A stretch of 64,000 bases of DNA, taken from positions 558,001 through 622,000 of the forward strand of contig NZ_SMSK01000001.1 in NCBI RefSeq assembly GCF_004354985.1, given 5' to 3'. Shown here piece after piece: positions 35,275-44,458 of the stretch (position 1 is its first letter; each line of letters starts with the position of its first letter). The position numbers were made by a program, and so were the translations under genes. This DNA comes from Segetibacter sp. 3557_3 (GTDB lineage: Bacteria > Bacteroidota > Bacteroidia > Chitinophagales > Chitinophagaceae). A model generated the notes under the pieces. It was not told where the DNA came from, searched no databases, and saw only the letters and a list, made by a program, of their open reading frames with translations.

Positions 35275-38139
35275 ATGATGAAGAAAACGATTACGTTTTT
35301 GTGTCTTCTCGGTCCTCTGTTTTTAACTGCCCAGGTGAAAAAGCCCCTTGACCACTCGGTATATGATAGTTGGGAGAGTTTTGGTGAGAAATGGATCAGT
35401 AACAATGGCAAGTACGTCGTGTACGCCATTAATCCACAGGAAGGTGATGGCAGGTTGATTGTCCAGGAAACCACCGGCAAGGTGATCGCAGAAATCTCGC
35501 GCGGTTATAATGCTGCCATCACCGATAACAACAGGTACGTGGTATACAAAATAAAACCGCGTTTTAAAGAAACCCGTGAAGCAAGAATCAAAAAGAAAAA
35601 AGCCGATGAAATGCCGAAAGACAGCCTTGGCTTGCTAAAGTTAGGCGAGAACACCACAAAGCTCTATGCAAGGGTGAAATCGTATAAACTACCTGAAAAT
35701 GCCCCAGGCTGGATAGCATTGTCTTTTGATAAGACTGTAGAGCGCCCGAGAAAGGACACGGCATCAGCTAAGGACGGCGATATGATGCTGGAATTGCGCG
35801 ATGCTGATGAACCAACGGGCTCAGATGACAAGAAAGAGGAGGGATCGGACCTGATTTTGAAAAATCTCGAAACCGGCGATGAAAAGACTATCTCAAACGT
35901 CACCGAATACTTTTTTAGCAAAAACGGTAGAGCCCTTCTTTACGAAACGGCCGTATCCCGGAAGGATTCGACAGCGAGGACTGCAGTATACCTGATGGAC
36001 CTGCCAGGCCAAAACGCCAGGAGGATACTTACGGGTTTCAATGATGCGAAAGGCTACACGCTTGATGATGAAGGCACCCAGGTGGCTTTTGTAGCCGAAC
36101 GCGACAGTGCGGGAAAAACGCTCCAGAAGTTCTACAAACTATGGTATTACAAAGCAGGTTCCGACAGTGCAATCCACCTTGCTGATCGTTTAAGTGCTGG
36201 AATAAAGAAAGGTTGGACCATAAGTGAAAACGGCACCTTAACATTCAGTAAAAGTGGAAAGCGACTGATGTTTGGCACCGCCCCTATAATGGCACCAAAA
36301 GACACAAGCATAGCGGATATTGATAAGGTAAATCTCGATATCTGGAACTACAAGGACGATTACCTGCAGCCGCAGCAATTAAAGAATAAAGACGTTGAAG
36401 AAAAAAGAAGCTACATGGCACTTTGGGATTGGGATAAGAAGCAGGTTGTGCAGCTAGCCAGTGAATGGATCAACCCGATTTTTGCCACGAATGAGGGGGA
36501 CGGCGACCACTTCTATGGCGCTTCAGATTCCGGCTTGCGCGCTGCGATGCAGTGGCAAGGTTTTACCGTAAAAAAAGTCTTTCACATTGATCCGGCAACA
36601 GGTTGGGCAAACGAAATCAAAAAAGAGTTTAAAGGCAATGTTTACCCTTCATACTCCGGCAAATACCTGTTGATGTACGACGACAGGCAAAAACAGTATT
36701 TTGTTTATAATGCCAATACTAAAAACATCGCACCTATTACCAAACAAATTAAAACCCCGCTATACGACGAGGAGAACGATGTACCGGATGATCCTAATCC
36801 ATATGGTATCGTAAAATGGATGGAAGATGATAAAGCGGTTTTAATCAATGATCGGTACGATGTATGGCAGGTGGACCCGGAAGGAAAAGCTGAACCTGTT
36901 TGCATAACCGGTGGAATAGGTCGGAAAACAAAAACCAGCTATAGAGTAGTTAACCTCGATCGTGAAGAAAAGTTCCTGCGACCATCGCAAACCTTATATT
37001 TCGAGTTGACAGATGAAAAAGACAAAAGTGGCGGCATTGCCAAATTACCGCTGAGCAAAAAAGGTTTACCGGAAATTATCTATAAAGCCCCGGCAAACGT
37101 AGCCAATATCCTGAAAGCAAAAGCTGCAGATGTAATTGTTTATTCGCGTGAAACGTTCGAAGAGCCTACAGCATTGTACACGTTGACGTCTGGTTTGGAA
37201 ACAGAACCCATCAAAACGGGGCAGGCACAGTCGACTTTATTGGCGAAAACAAACCCGCAGCAAGCAAACTACTTATGGGGAACATCCGAACTTTTTACCT
37301 GGAAAGCGTACACCGGCAAATCGACTGAAGGGATATTATATAAACCGGAGAACTTCGATCCCGCCAAAAAGTACCCGATGCTGGTTTATTTTTATGAGCG
37401 AAGCAACCAAACCCTTCGTAATTATATAGCCCCCGCACCAACACCAAGCCGGTTGAACATACCGTTTTTTGTAAGCAGGGGATACGTAGTATTTGTACCG
37501 GATATCTGGTACAAAACGGGCTATCCGGGTCAGAGTGCATACGACTACATTGTGAGCGGCACACGTGCACTCATCAAGAAAGGTTTTGTAGATAGTACTA
37601 AAATCGGCCTTCAGGGGCAAAGCTGGGGTGGTTACCAAATCGCTTATCTGATCACCCGTACTAATCTTTATGCAGCGGCATGGGCGGGGGCCCCGGTTGC
37701 AAATATGACCAGTGCTTACGGTGGTATGCGGTGGGGAACCGGACTTAACAGGCAATTCCAATACGAGAAAACACAAAGCCGTATTGGCGCAACCCTATGG
37801 GAAAAACCGGAACTCTATATACAAAACTCACCTCTTTTTCAATTGCCTAAGGTAAAAACCCCGCTGGTAATCATGGCCAACGATGCCGATGATGCTGTTC
37901 CCTGGTACCAGGGAATCGAGTTATTTACCGGCCTCAAGCGACTGGGCAAGCCTGTATGGATGTTGAACTACAACGGCGAAGCACACAACCTCGTAGAACG
38001 AAAAAACCGGAAAGACATTTCTATTCGGGAACAACAATTCTTTGATTGGCTGTTGAAGGGCGAGAAGCCTGCACGTTGGATTGTTGGCGGGGTGCCCGCA
38101 ATTATGAAAGGCAGGGATCTTGGGCTCTCAACGGAATAA
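35275..38139 (+). CDS. Secreted S9 family peptidase (prolyl oligopeptidase type)
   Basis: 954-residue exported serine peptidase. The ATG at 35275 gives MMKKTITFLCLLGPLFLTAQ, a signal peptide; the open frame starts earlier at a GTG (35254) with an unsuitable leader. A beta-propeller region fills most of the first 650 residues and the alpha/beta-hydrolase domain follows. The nucleophile lies in GLQGQSWGGYQIAYL (Ser 783), the acid in MANDADDAVPW (872/873) and His 904 in NGEAHNLVER. It probably cleaves peptides in the periplasm or outside. A bidirectional terminator follows. Confidence 0.9.
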   Translation: MMKKTITFLCLLGPLFLTAQVKKPLDHSVYDSWESFGEKWISNNGKYVVYAINPQEGDGRLIVQETTGKVIAEISRGYNAAITDNNRYVVYKIKPRFKETREARIKKKKADEMPKDSLGLLKLGENTTKLYARVKSYKLPENAPGWIALSFDKTVERPRKDTASAKDGDMMLELRDADEPTGSDDKKEEGSDLILKNLETGDEKTISNVTEYFFSKNGRALLYETAVSRKDSTARTAVYLMDLPGQNARRILTGFNDAKGYTLDDEGTQVAFVAERDSAGKTLQKFYKLWYYKAGSDSAIHLADRLSAGIKKGWTISENGTLTFSKSGKRLMFGTAPIMAPKDTSIADIDKVNLDIWNYKDDYLQPQQLKNKDVEEKRSYMALWDWDKKQVVQLASEWINPIFATNEGDGDHFYGASDSGLRAAMQWQGFTVKKVFHIDPATGWANEIKKEFKGNVYPSYSGKYLLMYDDRQKQYFVYNANTKNIAPITKQIKTPLYDEENDVPDDPNPYGIVKWMEDDKAVLINDRYDVWQVDPEGKAEPVCITGGIGRKTKTSYRVVNLDREEKFLRPSQTLYFELTDEKDKSGGIAKLPLSKKGLPEIIYKAPANVANILKAKAADVIVYSRETFEEPTALYTLTSGLETEPIKTGQAQSTLLAKTNPQQANYLWGTSELFTWKAYTGKSTEGILYKPENFDPAKKYPMLVYFYERSNQTLRNYIAPAPTPSRLNIPFFVSRGYVVFVPDIWYKTGYPGQSAYDYIVSGTRALIKKGFVDSTKIGLQGQSWGGYQIAYLITRTNLYAAAWAGAPVANMTSAYGGMRWGTGLNRQFQYEKTQSRIGATLWEKPELYIQNSPLFQLPKVKTPLVIMANDADDAVPWYQGIELFTGLKRLGKPVWMLNYNGEAHNLVERKNRKDISIREQQFFDWLLKGEKPARWIVGGVPAIMKGRDLGLSTE

Positions 38140-38457
38140 GTACTTTGAGTTAAAGAAAAGTAGGAGAGTGATCGGTCATCTGGTCAAAGTAGGATGAAAC
38201 GATTAGCTGACCAGGTGACAGCTTGATTTACAATATTAGGCTTCGGTGCCAACTCGATTTACAACAAAAAACCCCTGCAAAACAGGGGCTTTTTGTTGTA
38301 CTTTATAAAGAAACAAGGTTTTACTTAGGCAGCGTTTTTAACGGTTTAGCCAGACGAGTTCTAATTTAGATGTAAGTAGACCTCCTTAGTTGCCAGCACT
38401 AAACAACATCTTGCTGATCAAATAAGCCAAAGCCAACGCTTTAGGTTGGGGTGCAGC
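38140..38457. other. 318-bp intergenic region
   Basis: Contains the bidirectional terminator (38261-38299). The rest has no convincing frame. Part of it would be the 3' untranslated region of the small basic protein gene on the minus strand. Confidence 0.45.
38261..38299. terminator. Bidirectional terminator
   Basis: ACAACAAAAAACCCCTG and CAGGGGCTTTTTGTTGT pair over 17 positions with one mismatch and a CAAAA loop. T runs lie on both strands, so it can end both the S9 peptidase transcript (plus) and the small basic protein transcript (minus). Confidence 0.85.
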
Positions 38458-38610
38458 CTAACTACCCCGATTGGCACCTGTGGATCTTACTTTTTTACCA
38501 GCTCCCGCGGGCTTGGCCGTAGTTTTTAAGAATTTGGAACCTTTGCTAGCAGTTTTCTGCATCTTACTTAAAGGATTATCGCCTTTTTTGTTGTTGGTGG
38601 GTAAAGACAT
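38458..38610 (-). CDS. 50-residue lysine-rich protein
   Basis: A short frame encodes MSLPTNNKKGDNPLSKMQ... ending GANRGS. It has a high share of Lys, Gly, Ser, Thr and Asn, no hydrophobic stretch and almost no acidic residues (one Asp), so it is strongly basic and probably disordered. It lies 69 bp upstream of the 94-residue gene's end on the same strand and is flanked by a bidirectional terminator downstream. It may bind nucleic acid, which is inference from charge alone. Small proteins of this style seem common in Chitinophagaceae, but I could not check. Confidence 0.62.
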   Translation of the reverse strand: MSLPTNNKKGDNPLSKMQKTASKGSKFLKTTAKPAGAGKKVRSTGANRGS

Positions 38611-38679
38611 TTGTAAAGGTTTAAATGATTAATGAAGGCCGCAAATCAGCCTATGGATGCGAAAGTCTTGAAATTACAA

Positions 38680-38964
38680 CTATGTTGCGCTACCGCCCGT
38701 TTTTAGCTCCTCCTCAATAATGTCGTGAAGTATAGGCTCATTTTTTGCCACGGAGGGTGGCAAATCGTCTGGTGACACAATCTTCCAGGAGGCGTCTTCT
38801 TTGATCATTGTAAAAATGATTCTGCGTCCCCTGTCGTCGCTAACATCTACGGTAAACTTATTCTCGTTTTTAGCATTGACTTTCCTGAAATTAAATTCCC
38901 TTAACTGCCCATCCACCTTTATCAGCTTTGTAAACTGAATGTTTTTGATAAATTCTATTTTCAT
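38680..38964 (-). CDS. Small hypothetical cytoplasmic protein
   Basis: 94 residues, starting MKIEFIKNIQFTKLIKVDG with a pattern of alternating strands (FNFRKVNAKNENKFTVDV, RRIIFTMIKEDASWKIV) and an acidic C-terminal helix (ILHDIIEEELKT). No signal peptide or membrane helix. Codon use and the clean ATG look like a real gene. It lies just upstream of the small basic protein gene and may be cotranscribed with it. I do not recognise a named family. Confidence 0.68.
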   Translation of the reverse strand: MKIEFIKNIQFTKLIKVDGQLREFNFRKVNAKNENKFTVDVSDDRGRRIIFTMIKEDASWKIVSPDDLPPSVAKNEPILHDIIEEELKTGGSAT

Positions 38965-39499
38965 AAGAAATCAATTGCTGTTACAATAGCAATTAGTATG
39001 CTATTTATATTTAAATATTCGTAAAGATACTCGTGAATCCGCCTTCGTAAACCTGCCTGTGAATTATTTAACGCATTCGGTTGTGTCACAATTATTTATC
39101 AACCGGTAGCATTAATCTGACGCGGGAACCAGTGGTGGGTGGACGAACACCGTTTGACGAATGCAGCCCGTTCCGAACTCCAATATATAAAAACTACCTG
39201 GTTTTCCACAATACCCGTGAGTACAGGATTTCACTATAACGTGGGTCTGTACCGGTTAGTATACATGCAACGGAAAACCCAGAACACAAAACTCCTCTAC
39301 AGAAGCCCTGAAAAAACATTATCCATGAGATGCCATTGGCAAACAGCGGCCATCGTAATTAAAAGTTGGTCCCGACGAAAGCCATCTACCTGCTGAATAC
39401 AGGGCATGGATTAAGGAGATTACAAGTGTGAATCGCAATGGTAAAGACACAACAATGCCATGAGAAACCCATGGCAAGTAACGAATGATCAGATGTTGT
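38965..39499. other. 535-bp intergenic region
   Basis: Between two minus-strand genes. It holds a 7-bp inverted repeat (AATTGCT/AGCAATT, 38973-38994) just upstream of the 94-residue gene, which might be an operator. A plus-strand 85-codon frame (39139-39396) shows no family features and is not annotated. Confidence 0.4.
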
Positions 39500-39835
39500 T
39501 TATTCAGGCACGTTGATATACTGTTGTAGCCAACCGGTATAATAAGCAATGGCTAACAGGATGATGATTAGAACAATGATTGTAATAATAATGGCAACTG
39601 CGTTGTTCTTCTTTCTTTTAGCAGGTAGAATAGTGGTATCGGTGTTGTTGGTGGCAGTTGTATTTACGGTATTAGTCCATTGCTTCGCTTTGATCAACTT
39701 GCCGGTGTAGCGGGCGCTAAAGTTATCTACATCAGACTGGTTGTTCACGACCTGTTCGGCAATAAAGGTTTCCTTATTATTTACAAGTTCATATGCCTGC
39801 AATACAACTGGAAAGTCTTCTTTTCTTACATTCAT
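39500..39835 (-). CDS. Small C-terminally anchored membrane protein
   Basis: 111 residues. The N-terminal 75 are soluble (MNVRKEDFPVVLQAYELV, then an NTTATNNTDTT linker), followed by KRKK and a strongly hydrophobic helix (about residues 79-100: AVAIIITIIVLIIILLAIAYY) and a short tail. The charge pattern places the bulk in the cytoplasm with one C-terminal transmembrane helix. Function unknown. It is encoded 96 bp downstream of the M28 peptidase gene on the same strand. Confidence 0.72.
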   Translation of the reverse strand: MNVRKEDFPVVLQAYELVNNKETFIAEQVVNNQSDVDNFSARYTGKLIKAKQWTNTVNTTATNNTDTTILPAKRKKNNAVAIIITIIVLIIILLAIAYYTGWLQQYINVPE

Positions 39836-39931
39836 GGCGATTGGTTTTACTATTTATCATACGGGAAATCAAAGCATCCCATTTGTAAATTCCCCTTGCA
39901 ATTATATTGCCACCATGCTGGTGCACAATTG

Positions 39932-40912
39932 TTACCGATGTACCTTCCGCAGCATCGTAAGCACCATGTTACAATTCTCTATATAAGTAGAAGGGTCAAC
40001 ACGCGCAAAGGTGTCGGTTGTTCGGTGGTAGTCGGGATGATCCTCAACCCCGATATATAGGAAAGGTATCTTCTGGAGGTGAAAAGCATAATGATCACTT
40101 TGGTTGGTCCAATCTTCACGCAACGTTCCCGAGTCGTGGCCCATTAACAGCTCGGTCCCTGAAGTGCTCCTGGTTTCTTCAACCAGGTACCTTAGCTCAG
40201 GGTAATGGCGCACCCCAACGGCGTAAATCCGGTTATTGTCGCTTCGGGCAATCATATCCATGTTCAGGTTCATCTTAACTTTACGACCTGCATCAGTGAT
40301 AAAGGACTGAACAAAATTTCGTGCACCCTGCAGTCCTGATTCCTCACGGTCAAAGGCAGCAAACACCATCGAATACTCAGGTGGTGATTTCCTGAAATAC
40401 CTGGCAAGCGCAAGCAGGCAGGCAACACCGCTTGCATTATCGTCAGCACCATAATAAGTACCCGAAGGTGTTACCCCAAGGTGGTCATAGTGTGCACTTA
40501 CAACAATAAACGAATCAGGCACCCGGCTGCCCTTAATCCAGCCGACCACGTTTATTCCGGTGGTGGTACCGTTGATTTCCCTGCCTACAAATGTTTGATC
40601 AAGCGAATTGCCAAAGCTATCCAGCAATGCCTGGCGGAAGCGCATCTGAATACGTTCTCTCGCCAGCTGGTGCCCCCTGGTACCGGGCTTTCGCCCTTCG
40701 CAGGTATCAGACGCGAAGTAGCGGAGATCGCTGAGGATTTGCAAGCTATCGAGCGATCTTACGGGCACAACGGGTGTGCTGTTGAGGCGCGAGTTCGTTT
40801 GGGCTAGCTCATCAGGATAAGCTTCCTCGTGGCGTAAGCCCTCGCTTTTACACCCAAAAGCTGAAAGGAACAGGCATATAAAAATAAACAGGGGTTGAGC
40901 AGAATTGTGCAT
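39932..40912 (-). CDS. M28 family metallopeptidase (lipoprotein)
   Basis: 326-residue zinc aminopeptidase-like lipoprotein. From the ATG at 40912 a signal peptide ends in FLSAFGC with lipid-modified C21; the open frame begins with a GTG two codons earlier. M28 metal ligands are seen in order: SAHYDHLG (His), YYGADDNASG (Asp), FDREESGLQGA (Glu pair), NLNMDMIAR (Asp) and HPDYHRTTDT (His). It probably cleaves N-terminal amino acids from peptides at the outer or inner membrane surface. A near -7 box (TATCTTTA) lies at 40937-40944. Confidence 0.9.
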   Translation of the reverse strand: MHNSAQPLFIFICLFLSAFGCKSEGLRHEEAYPDELAQTNSRLNSTPVVPVRSLDSLQILSDLRYFASDTCEGRKPGTRGHQLARERIQMRFRQALLDSFGNSLDQTFVGREINGTTTGINVVGWIKGSRVPDSFIVVSAHYDHLGVTPSGTYYGADDNASGVACLLALARYFRKSPPEYSMVFAAFDREESGLQGARNFVQSFITDAGRKVKMNLNMDMIARSDNNRIYAVGVRHYPELRYLVEETRSTSGTELLMGHDSGTLREDWTNQSDHYAFHLQKIPFLYIGVEDHPDYHRTTDTFARVDPSTYIENCNMVLTMLRKVHR

Positions 40913-41140
40913 GATCACAGGTTAACTAATAATGGTTAAAGATAACTGCTGCAGTAGTGCAACAGGCAAGAAATGAACATTTGAGATTAAACCAGCCTAC
41001 CCTTATGTAGGATTGGTTTCAGTGAGCAGGGAGATAAATTCATGAGAAGGCAGCAACTACAGATCCCCTGATGAGATCATCAAATTGATTTGTTGGATAA
41101 AAACTTCATTTTGGTTACCTTACCTGTAAAACAAGCCCTT

Positions 41141-41569
41141 ATGAGAACCGTCGCTGACATCCTATCGAGAAAAGGCAAAACTGTATTGCAGGTCGCTCCC
41201 GACACTTCGGTGATCGAGGCCCTTAAAATTATGGCGGATCGCAACATAGGTTCAGTTGTCGTAATGGATGGTAAAAATTTTCTCGGAATCATGACCGAGC
41301 GCGACTACTCGAGAAAGGTTGTGCTTAGAGGAAGGTCATCAGATCTTACCACTGTGGCAGACATCATGTCGTCTGACTTCCCGATTGCAAAACCGGAAGA
41401 CAGTGTTCCGCACTGTATGCAGGTGCTATCGTCGAGGAACCTTCGCTACCTGCCCGTGATGCAGAACGGGGAACTTGCAGGCATCATTTCCATGAATGAC
41501 GTAGTTGCCGAAACCATCATTAGTCAAACAGAAATGATTACATATTTGCAAGACTATATCCAGTCGTAA
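41141..41569 (+). CDS. Tandem CBS domain protein
   Basis: 142 residues forming two CBS motifs and nothing else (about residues 4-60 and 72-130), e.g. IEALKIMADRNIGSVVVMDGKNFLGIMTERDYSRKVV and MQVLSSRNLRYLPVMQNGELAGIISMNDVV. CBS pairs bind adenosine nucleotides and act as energy or redox sensors. The start is the ATG at 41141 (MRTVADIL), where the domain begins; the frame is open to a TTG at 41090. A near -7 box TCATTTTG lies 27 bp upstream. The partner is unknown. Confidence 0.85.
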   Translation: MRTVADILSRKGKTVLQVAPDTSVIEALKIMADRNIGSVVVMDGKNFLGIMTERDYSRKVVLRGRSSDLTTVADIMSSDFPIAKPEDSVPHCMQVLSSRNLRYLPVMQNGELAGIISMNDVVAETIISQTEMITYLQDYIQS

Positions 41570-41591
41570 GCCGGTGCCATGAAAATACGCC

Positions 41592-41757
41592 GTACAAGGG
41601 AGTGACACAACCATCGCCGCCATGGAATACAGCAGCCGGTAACCAAAAAAACGTCTCAGAACAGGTACGTTAGCGATCGCTGATTTTTGGGGACCCGCGT
41701 TCCGTTCGCGATGTAATATTAGTGCCCGGATGAACCGATCGGACCGGGTCACTCACT
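41592..41757 (+). repeat. Degenerate dispersed repeat, copy D
   Basis: Starts GTACAAGGGAGTGACAC like the copy at 60411 and has TTTTTGGGGACC like copy C, followed by GCCCGGATGAACCGATCGG, which resembles the inner part of the copy at 48848. Parts occur out of order, so it looks like a rearranged or decayed copy. Confidence 0.45.
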
Positions 41758-41823
41758 TCAGCCTGTAACGCTTTGCTGAACAGGTGACCAACTATTTGCC
41801 TTAGCCCGTGGCATGATCAGGAG

Positions 41824-42459
41824 TTAACGCAAAAAGCCAAAATCAACCACGCGTCGAACGTATTTTTTGTCTTGTATAACCCAGGTTACCTCGTAACTAC
41901 CCCCAGACTCGGGTTTGAGCATGTACACATAAATGCGACGACCATCGGCCGAGAGGTAAACACTATTGTGTGACTTGTTTACTCCGCCTTCGCTATAAGT
42001 AAAAATGGGGTTGAAAATGTCGGCGAATGCTGCCTGCGGCACCCGGATGGTATCTCTTCCGGTAATAACAGAAACTGACTGAATGGCTGTCCGGGGCACC
42101 TTTCCATAATCTCCGAAATAGGCCTTGTTATCAATACGCACAAGGTGCTTGTTTTCGTAGTAGCTAAGCTTGTGTTTCGTAGGATCGAAGCGTTCTGCCT
42201 TAATTAAAACCTCCATGCCGTTGCCGCCGAAAGAAATATAGTCGGCTCCATATCCCGTAACCGGCAACGATTTAAGCGGAAGCTTACCAATAATTTCTTC
42301 AATCCCGCCCATGCTGAATGTGGCAACATCATCACGGATTTCCTTTTCTCTTATACGCGTAAAAATATCGTTCTTGCTGCGATAATCTGGAAACTCGCGA
42401 TCCTGTGCACACACCGCAAATACTGCAAACAGGGCTGCTATAAATAAAGTACTCTTCAT
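41824..42459 (-). CDS. Hypothetical secreted protein
   Basis: 211 residues with a signal peptide (MKSTLFIAALFAVFAVCAQ, cleavage expected near A18) and a mostly beta-rich mature part: FPDYRSKNDIFTRIREKEIRDDVATFSMGGI and YADIFN-like segments. There is no lipobox. It diverges from the RNase P RNA gene over about 160 bp. I do not recognise a family or known motif, and neighbours give no function. Confidence 0.7.
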   Translation of the reverse strand: MKSTLFIAALFAVFAVCAQDREFPDYRSKNDIFTRIREKEIRDDVATFSMGGIEEIIGKLPLKSLPVTGYGADYISFGGNGMEVLIKAERFDPTKHKLSYYENKHLVRIDNKAYFGDYGKVPRTAIQSVSVITGRDTIRVPQAAFADIFNPIFTYSEGGVNKSHNSVYLSADGRRIYVYMLKPESGGSYEVTWVIQDKKYVRRVVDFGFLR

Positions 42460-42607
42460 GCGAATAAATTAGAACAGAATAAAACTAGAGATTTTAGCTG
42501 TGGCCACATGGGGCAGGGTAAAGGTACTGCGCGAAATCTATGTTAAACATTGTTTTACCGCTACTTATGCCTTAGGTTATTATCGCTACCGGGAAGCAAT
42601 GGCGGCT

Positions 42608-42615
42608 TATCTTTG
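42608..42615 (+). promoter_or_regulatory. Promoter -7 box of rnpB
   Basis: TATCTTTG, perfect TAnnTTTG. The first base of the P1 helix of RNase P RNA (about 42621) lies 6 bases after it, exactly where transcription should begin, so this box is well supported. Confidence 0.8.
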
Positions 42616-42620
42616 TATGG

Positions 42621-42975
42621 TCATAAGCCGAACCATCGCCTCGTGTAAACGTGGAGGAAAGTCCGGACAGCGCAGGGCAATCCACCGGTGAATAGCCGGG
42701 TCCTTCAGCAATGGGGGAACAGACAGTGCCACAGAAAATTACTGCAGGTGTATTCGAAAGGAAAACCTGTAAAGGTGAAAACGTGGGGTAAGAGCCCACG
42801 GCCGGTATTGGTAACACTACCGGCGGGTAAACCTTGGATGCTGAAATGCCATGTATAGGATCGCTTGAGGGCTGCCCGCCCGATGGTCCAGGGTAGGCAG
42901 AAACAGGTGCGACAGTAATGTCCATCGCAGATAAATGATGGTTTAGAAACAAAATCCGGCTTACGAGTTTATGAC
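42621..42975 (+). ncRNA. rnpB: RNase P RNA
   Basis: Catalytic RNA of ribonuclease P, which trims the 5' end of tRNA precursors. The bacterial core is clear: GAGGAAAGTCCGGACA (42654 on), ACAGTGCCACAGAAAATTAC, GGGTAAGAGCCCAC, GGGTAAACC and near the 3' end AGAAACAAAATCCGGCTTAC. The ends pair as P1 (GTCATAA with TTATGAC), and AACCATC near the start pairs with GATGGTT near the end. Length about 355. It has its own -7 box and terminator. Confidence 0.93.
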
Positions 42976-42983
42976 GCATAGTG

Positions 42984-43012
42984 ACCCTGCGGTGCTTAAC
43001 TGCAGGGTTTTT
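42984..43012 (+). terminator. Rho-independent terminator of rnpB
   Basis: ACCCTGC and GCAGGGT form a 7-bp stem with an 11-base loop, followed by TTTTT, starting 9 bases after the RNA's 3' end. Confidence 0.85.
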
Positions 43013-43181
43013 AATTGGCATAAACCATCAATGGTAAACCCGACACAGGGTTGATAATTATGCGGGTTCTAACCTGTAGCAAATAATCGGATAATGGCAG
43101 GGTCTGCCCGGATTTAATCCTGAACATCCCTTGAATAATAACTGCTTAAGCCGCCCCGGGCAAACTGCTTTTCAACCCCGC

Positions 43182-44009
43182 TCACTCCGAAGCTAAGTTG
43201 GCGGTTTTTACGAATGGCGACAACAACTCAAGCATGCGCACCTGCTCTTCAAAATGGCCATGTTCCGCTTCAACGTTAATATAAGCTATGCCTTTTTTTG
43301 CGGCATACACCGACATGGATCCGTCATCAACGGGGTTGGCATTTTGGAGGACTGTATTTACTTTCATGGTTTTTAGGTATTCAAACACGTTGTTTTCCGT
43401 AGTCAGCACAAAGTCGTCCGGGTCCATCTTTGAATTGATAAATACTTTAGCTGCACTTTTGGCCTCCGACTGTCCCCTTGTGTAGCTCCGGATTGAAAAG
43501 CCACCTTCACTATTGTTGTGTAAGGCTATTACAAGCTTCTTACCAAGTATAAAGTTCGTAAGCAAGGTATCTGCAAAAGCACCCACCACTTCAGCGGCTC
43601 GCCTGGTATAAGTTTTAAAACTTGTCAGGCTGGCCTTTATTCCATCGGGAGTGTAAATCCGGTTGGGATCCACCATATAATCTTTATCACCGAGCCTGAA
43701 GTGCAGGTTCCGACTGCCATAATGAGTCAATTGTACCAGTGCACCGCCTTGCTGCCGGAGCAGTTCAAGGCCGGCTTCTGCGGATGTGTTTTCATCGTCG
43801 TGAACATTCACATACATGACAGGTGTGGCGGAGTCGGCAACGCAGGTAAGTGAAAAGTAAACCGAGTCTTCTCCAATCAGGTACAATCGTGACGTGGTCT
43901 GTAATTGTTGGGAGCTGTCTGTTTTACCATTCACTGTTGAACTATCCTGCGCAGCGCCGGAGTAAACCATAAGAAAGAATAATACCGATAGCAGGGCGGA
44001 ACTTCTCAT
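43182..44009 (-). CDS. Hypothetical secreted protein, possibly zinc hydrolase-like
   Basis: 275 residues with a signal peptide (MRSSALLSVLFFLMVYSGAAQ). The mature part has VHDDENTSAEAG (HxxE), ALHNNSEGGF (His then Glu) and NVEAEHGH, an order recalling the HxxE...H zinc site and catalytic Glu of M14-type carboxypeptidase/deacylase folds (AstE-like). The QLTHYGSRNLHF and DPNRIYTPDGI segments are conserved-looking but I do not know a named family. The hydrolase idea is inference from residue order only; it is certain only that this is an exported protein. Confidence 0.62.
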   Translation of the reverse strand: MRSSALLSVLFFLMVYSGAAQDSSTVNGKTDSSQQLQTTSRLYLIGEDSVYFSLTCVADSATPVMYVNVHDDENTSAEAGLELLRQQGGALVQLTHYGSRNLHFRLGDKDYMVDPNRIYTPDGIKASLTSFKTYTRRAAEVVGAFADTLLTNFILGKKLVIALHNNSEGGFSIRSYTRGQSEAKSAAKVFINSKMDPDDFVLTTENNVFEYLKTMKVNTVLQNANPVDDGSMSVYAAKKGIAYINVEAEHGHFEEQVRMLELLSPFVKTANLASE

Positions 44010-44458
44010 ACGCAGCTAAGGTAGCAGAGTATGGCATATTACAATAAATCCGGGGGAATCACTTTAAAGTAATAATCGTGCATTTTACGTAAATCCGAGG
44101 GTTCAGGTAGTCTGGGGAAGGATGAGGCGTTGCAGAAAAAGAAAAAGCATCACGTATTTCGTTGGTACCGGCCTGCGCCTGTATTCAACTTTTACCTGAT
44201 GCTTTTTGATTAAGTCGCAAACACTAATTAAAATATTCTGCTTCCTAATTGCTCTACTAAGATACGTCTGCAAACAGGCAAACTGCAAGCTTTTGTACTC
44301 AGGTTTTTCCACCAGTTGTTAACCAAGTTATGCACACCTTTTTACAATGGAAAGGGTTTCAAAGCAACAAATCATTAATGGATCATGCATATTGTTGAAA
44401 TTTGTAAGCTCATGAAAACAACACCAGATTCAACAGCAATCTCCTACATTTGCTCCCT
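44010..44458. other. 449-bp intergenic region
   Basis: Lies upstream of prfB. It holds an 11-bp inverted repeat with long spacing (AAAAAGCATCA at 44142-44152, TGATGCTTTTT at 44197-44207) and two near-identical short repeats (AAATCCGGGGG, AAATCCGAGGG). The prfB -7 box is at its right end. No convincing gene was found; one minus-strand 69-codon frame here lacks support. Confidence 0.45.
44445..44452 (+). promoter_or_regulatory. Promoter -7 box of prfB
   Basis: TACATTTG, a perfect TAnnTTTG, ends only 6 bases before the prfB ATG at 44459. Transcription should begin at or within a few bases of the start codon, so the mRNA may be leaderless. Confidence 0.62.

Noticed and set aside
39139-39396. 85-codon plus-strand frame
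   Set aside because: No recognisable domain, and no promoter box; the region reads as plain intergenic DNA.
42572-43021. 149-codon minus-strand frame
   Set aside because: It is antisense to the RNase P RNA, whose structure explains the sequence.
44103-44312. 69-codon minus-strand frame
   Set aside because: No family features; it overlaps the long-spaced inverted repeat.
44328-44336. DnaA-box-like TTATGCACA
   Set aside because: Single copy with one mismatch to TTATCCACA and no cluster of boxes or AT-rich unwinding element, so not an origin.
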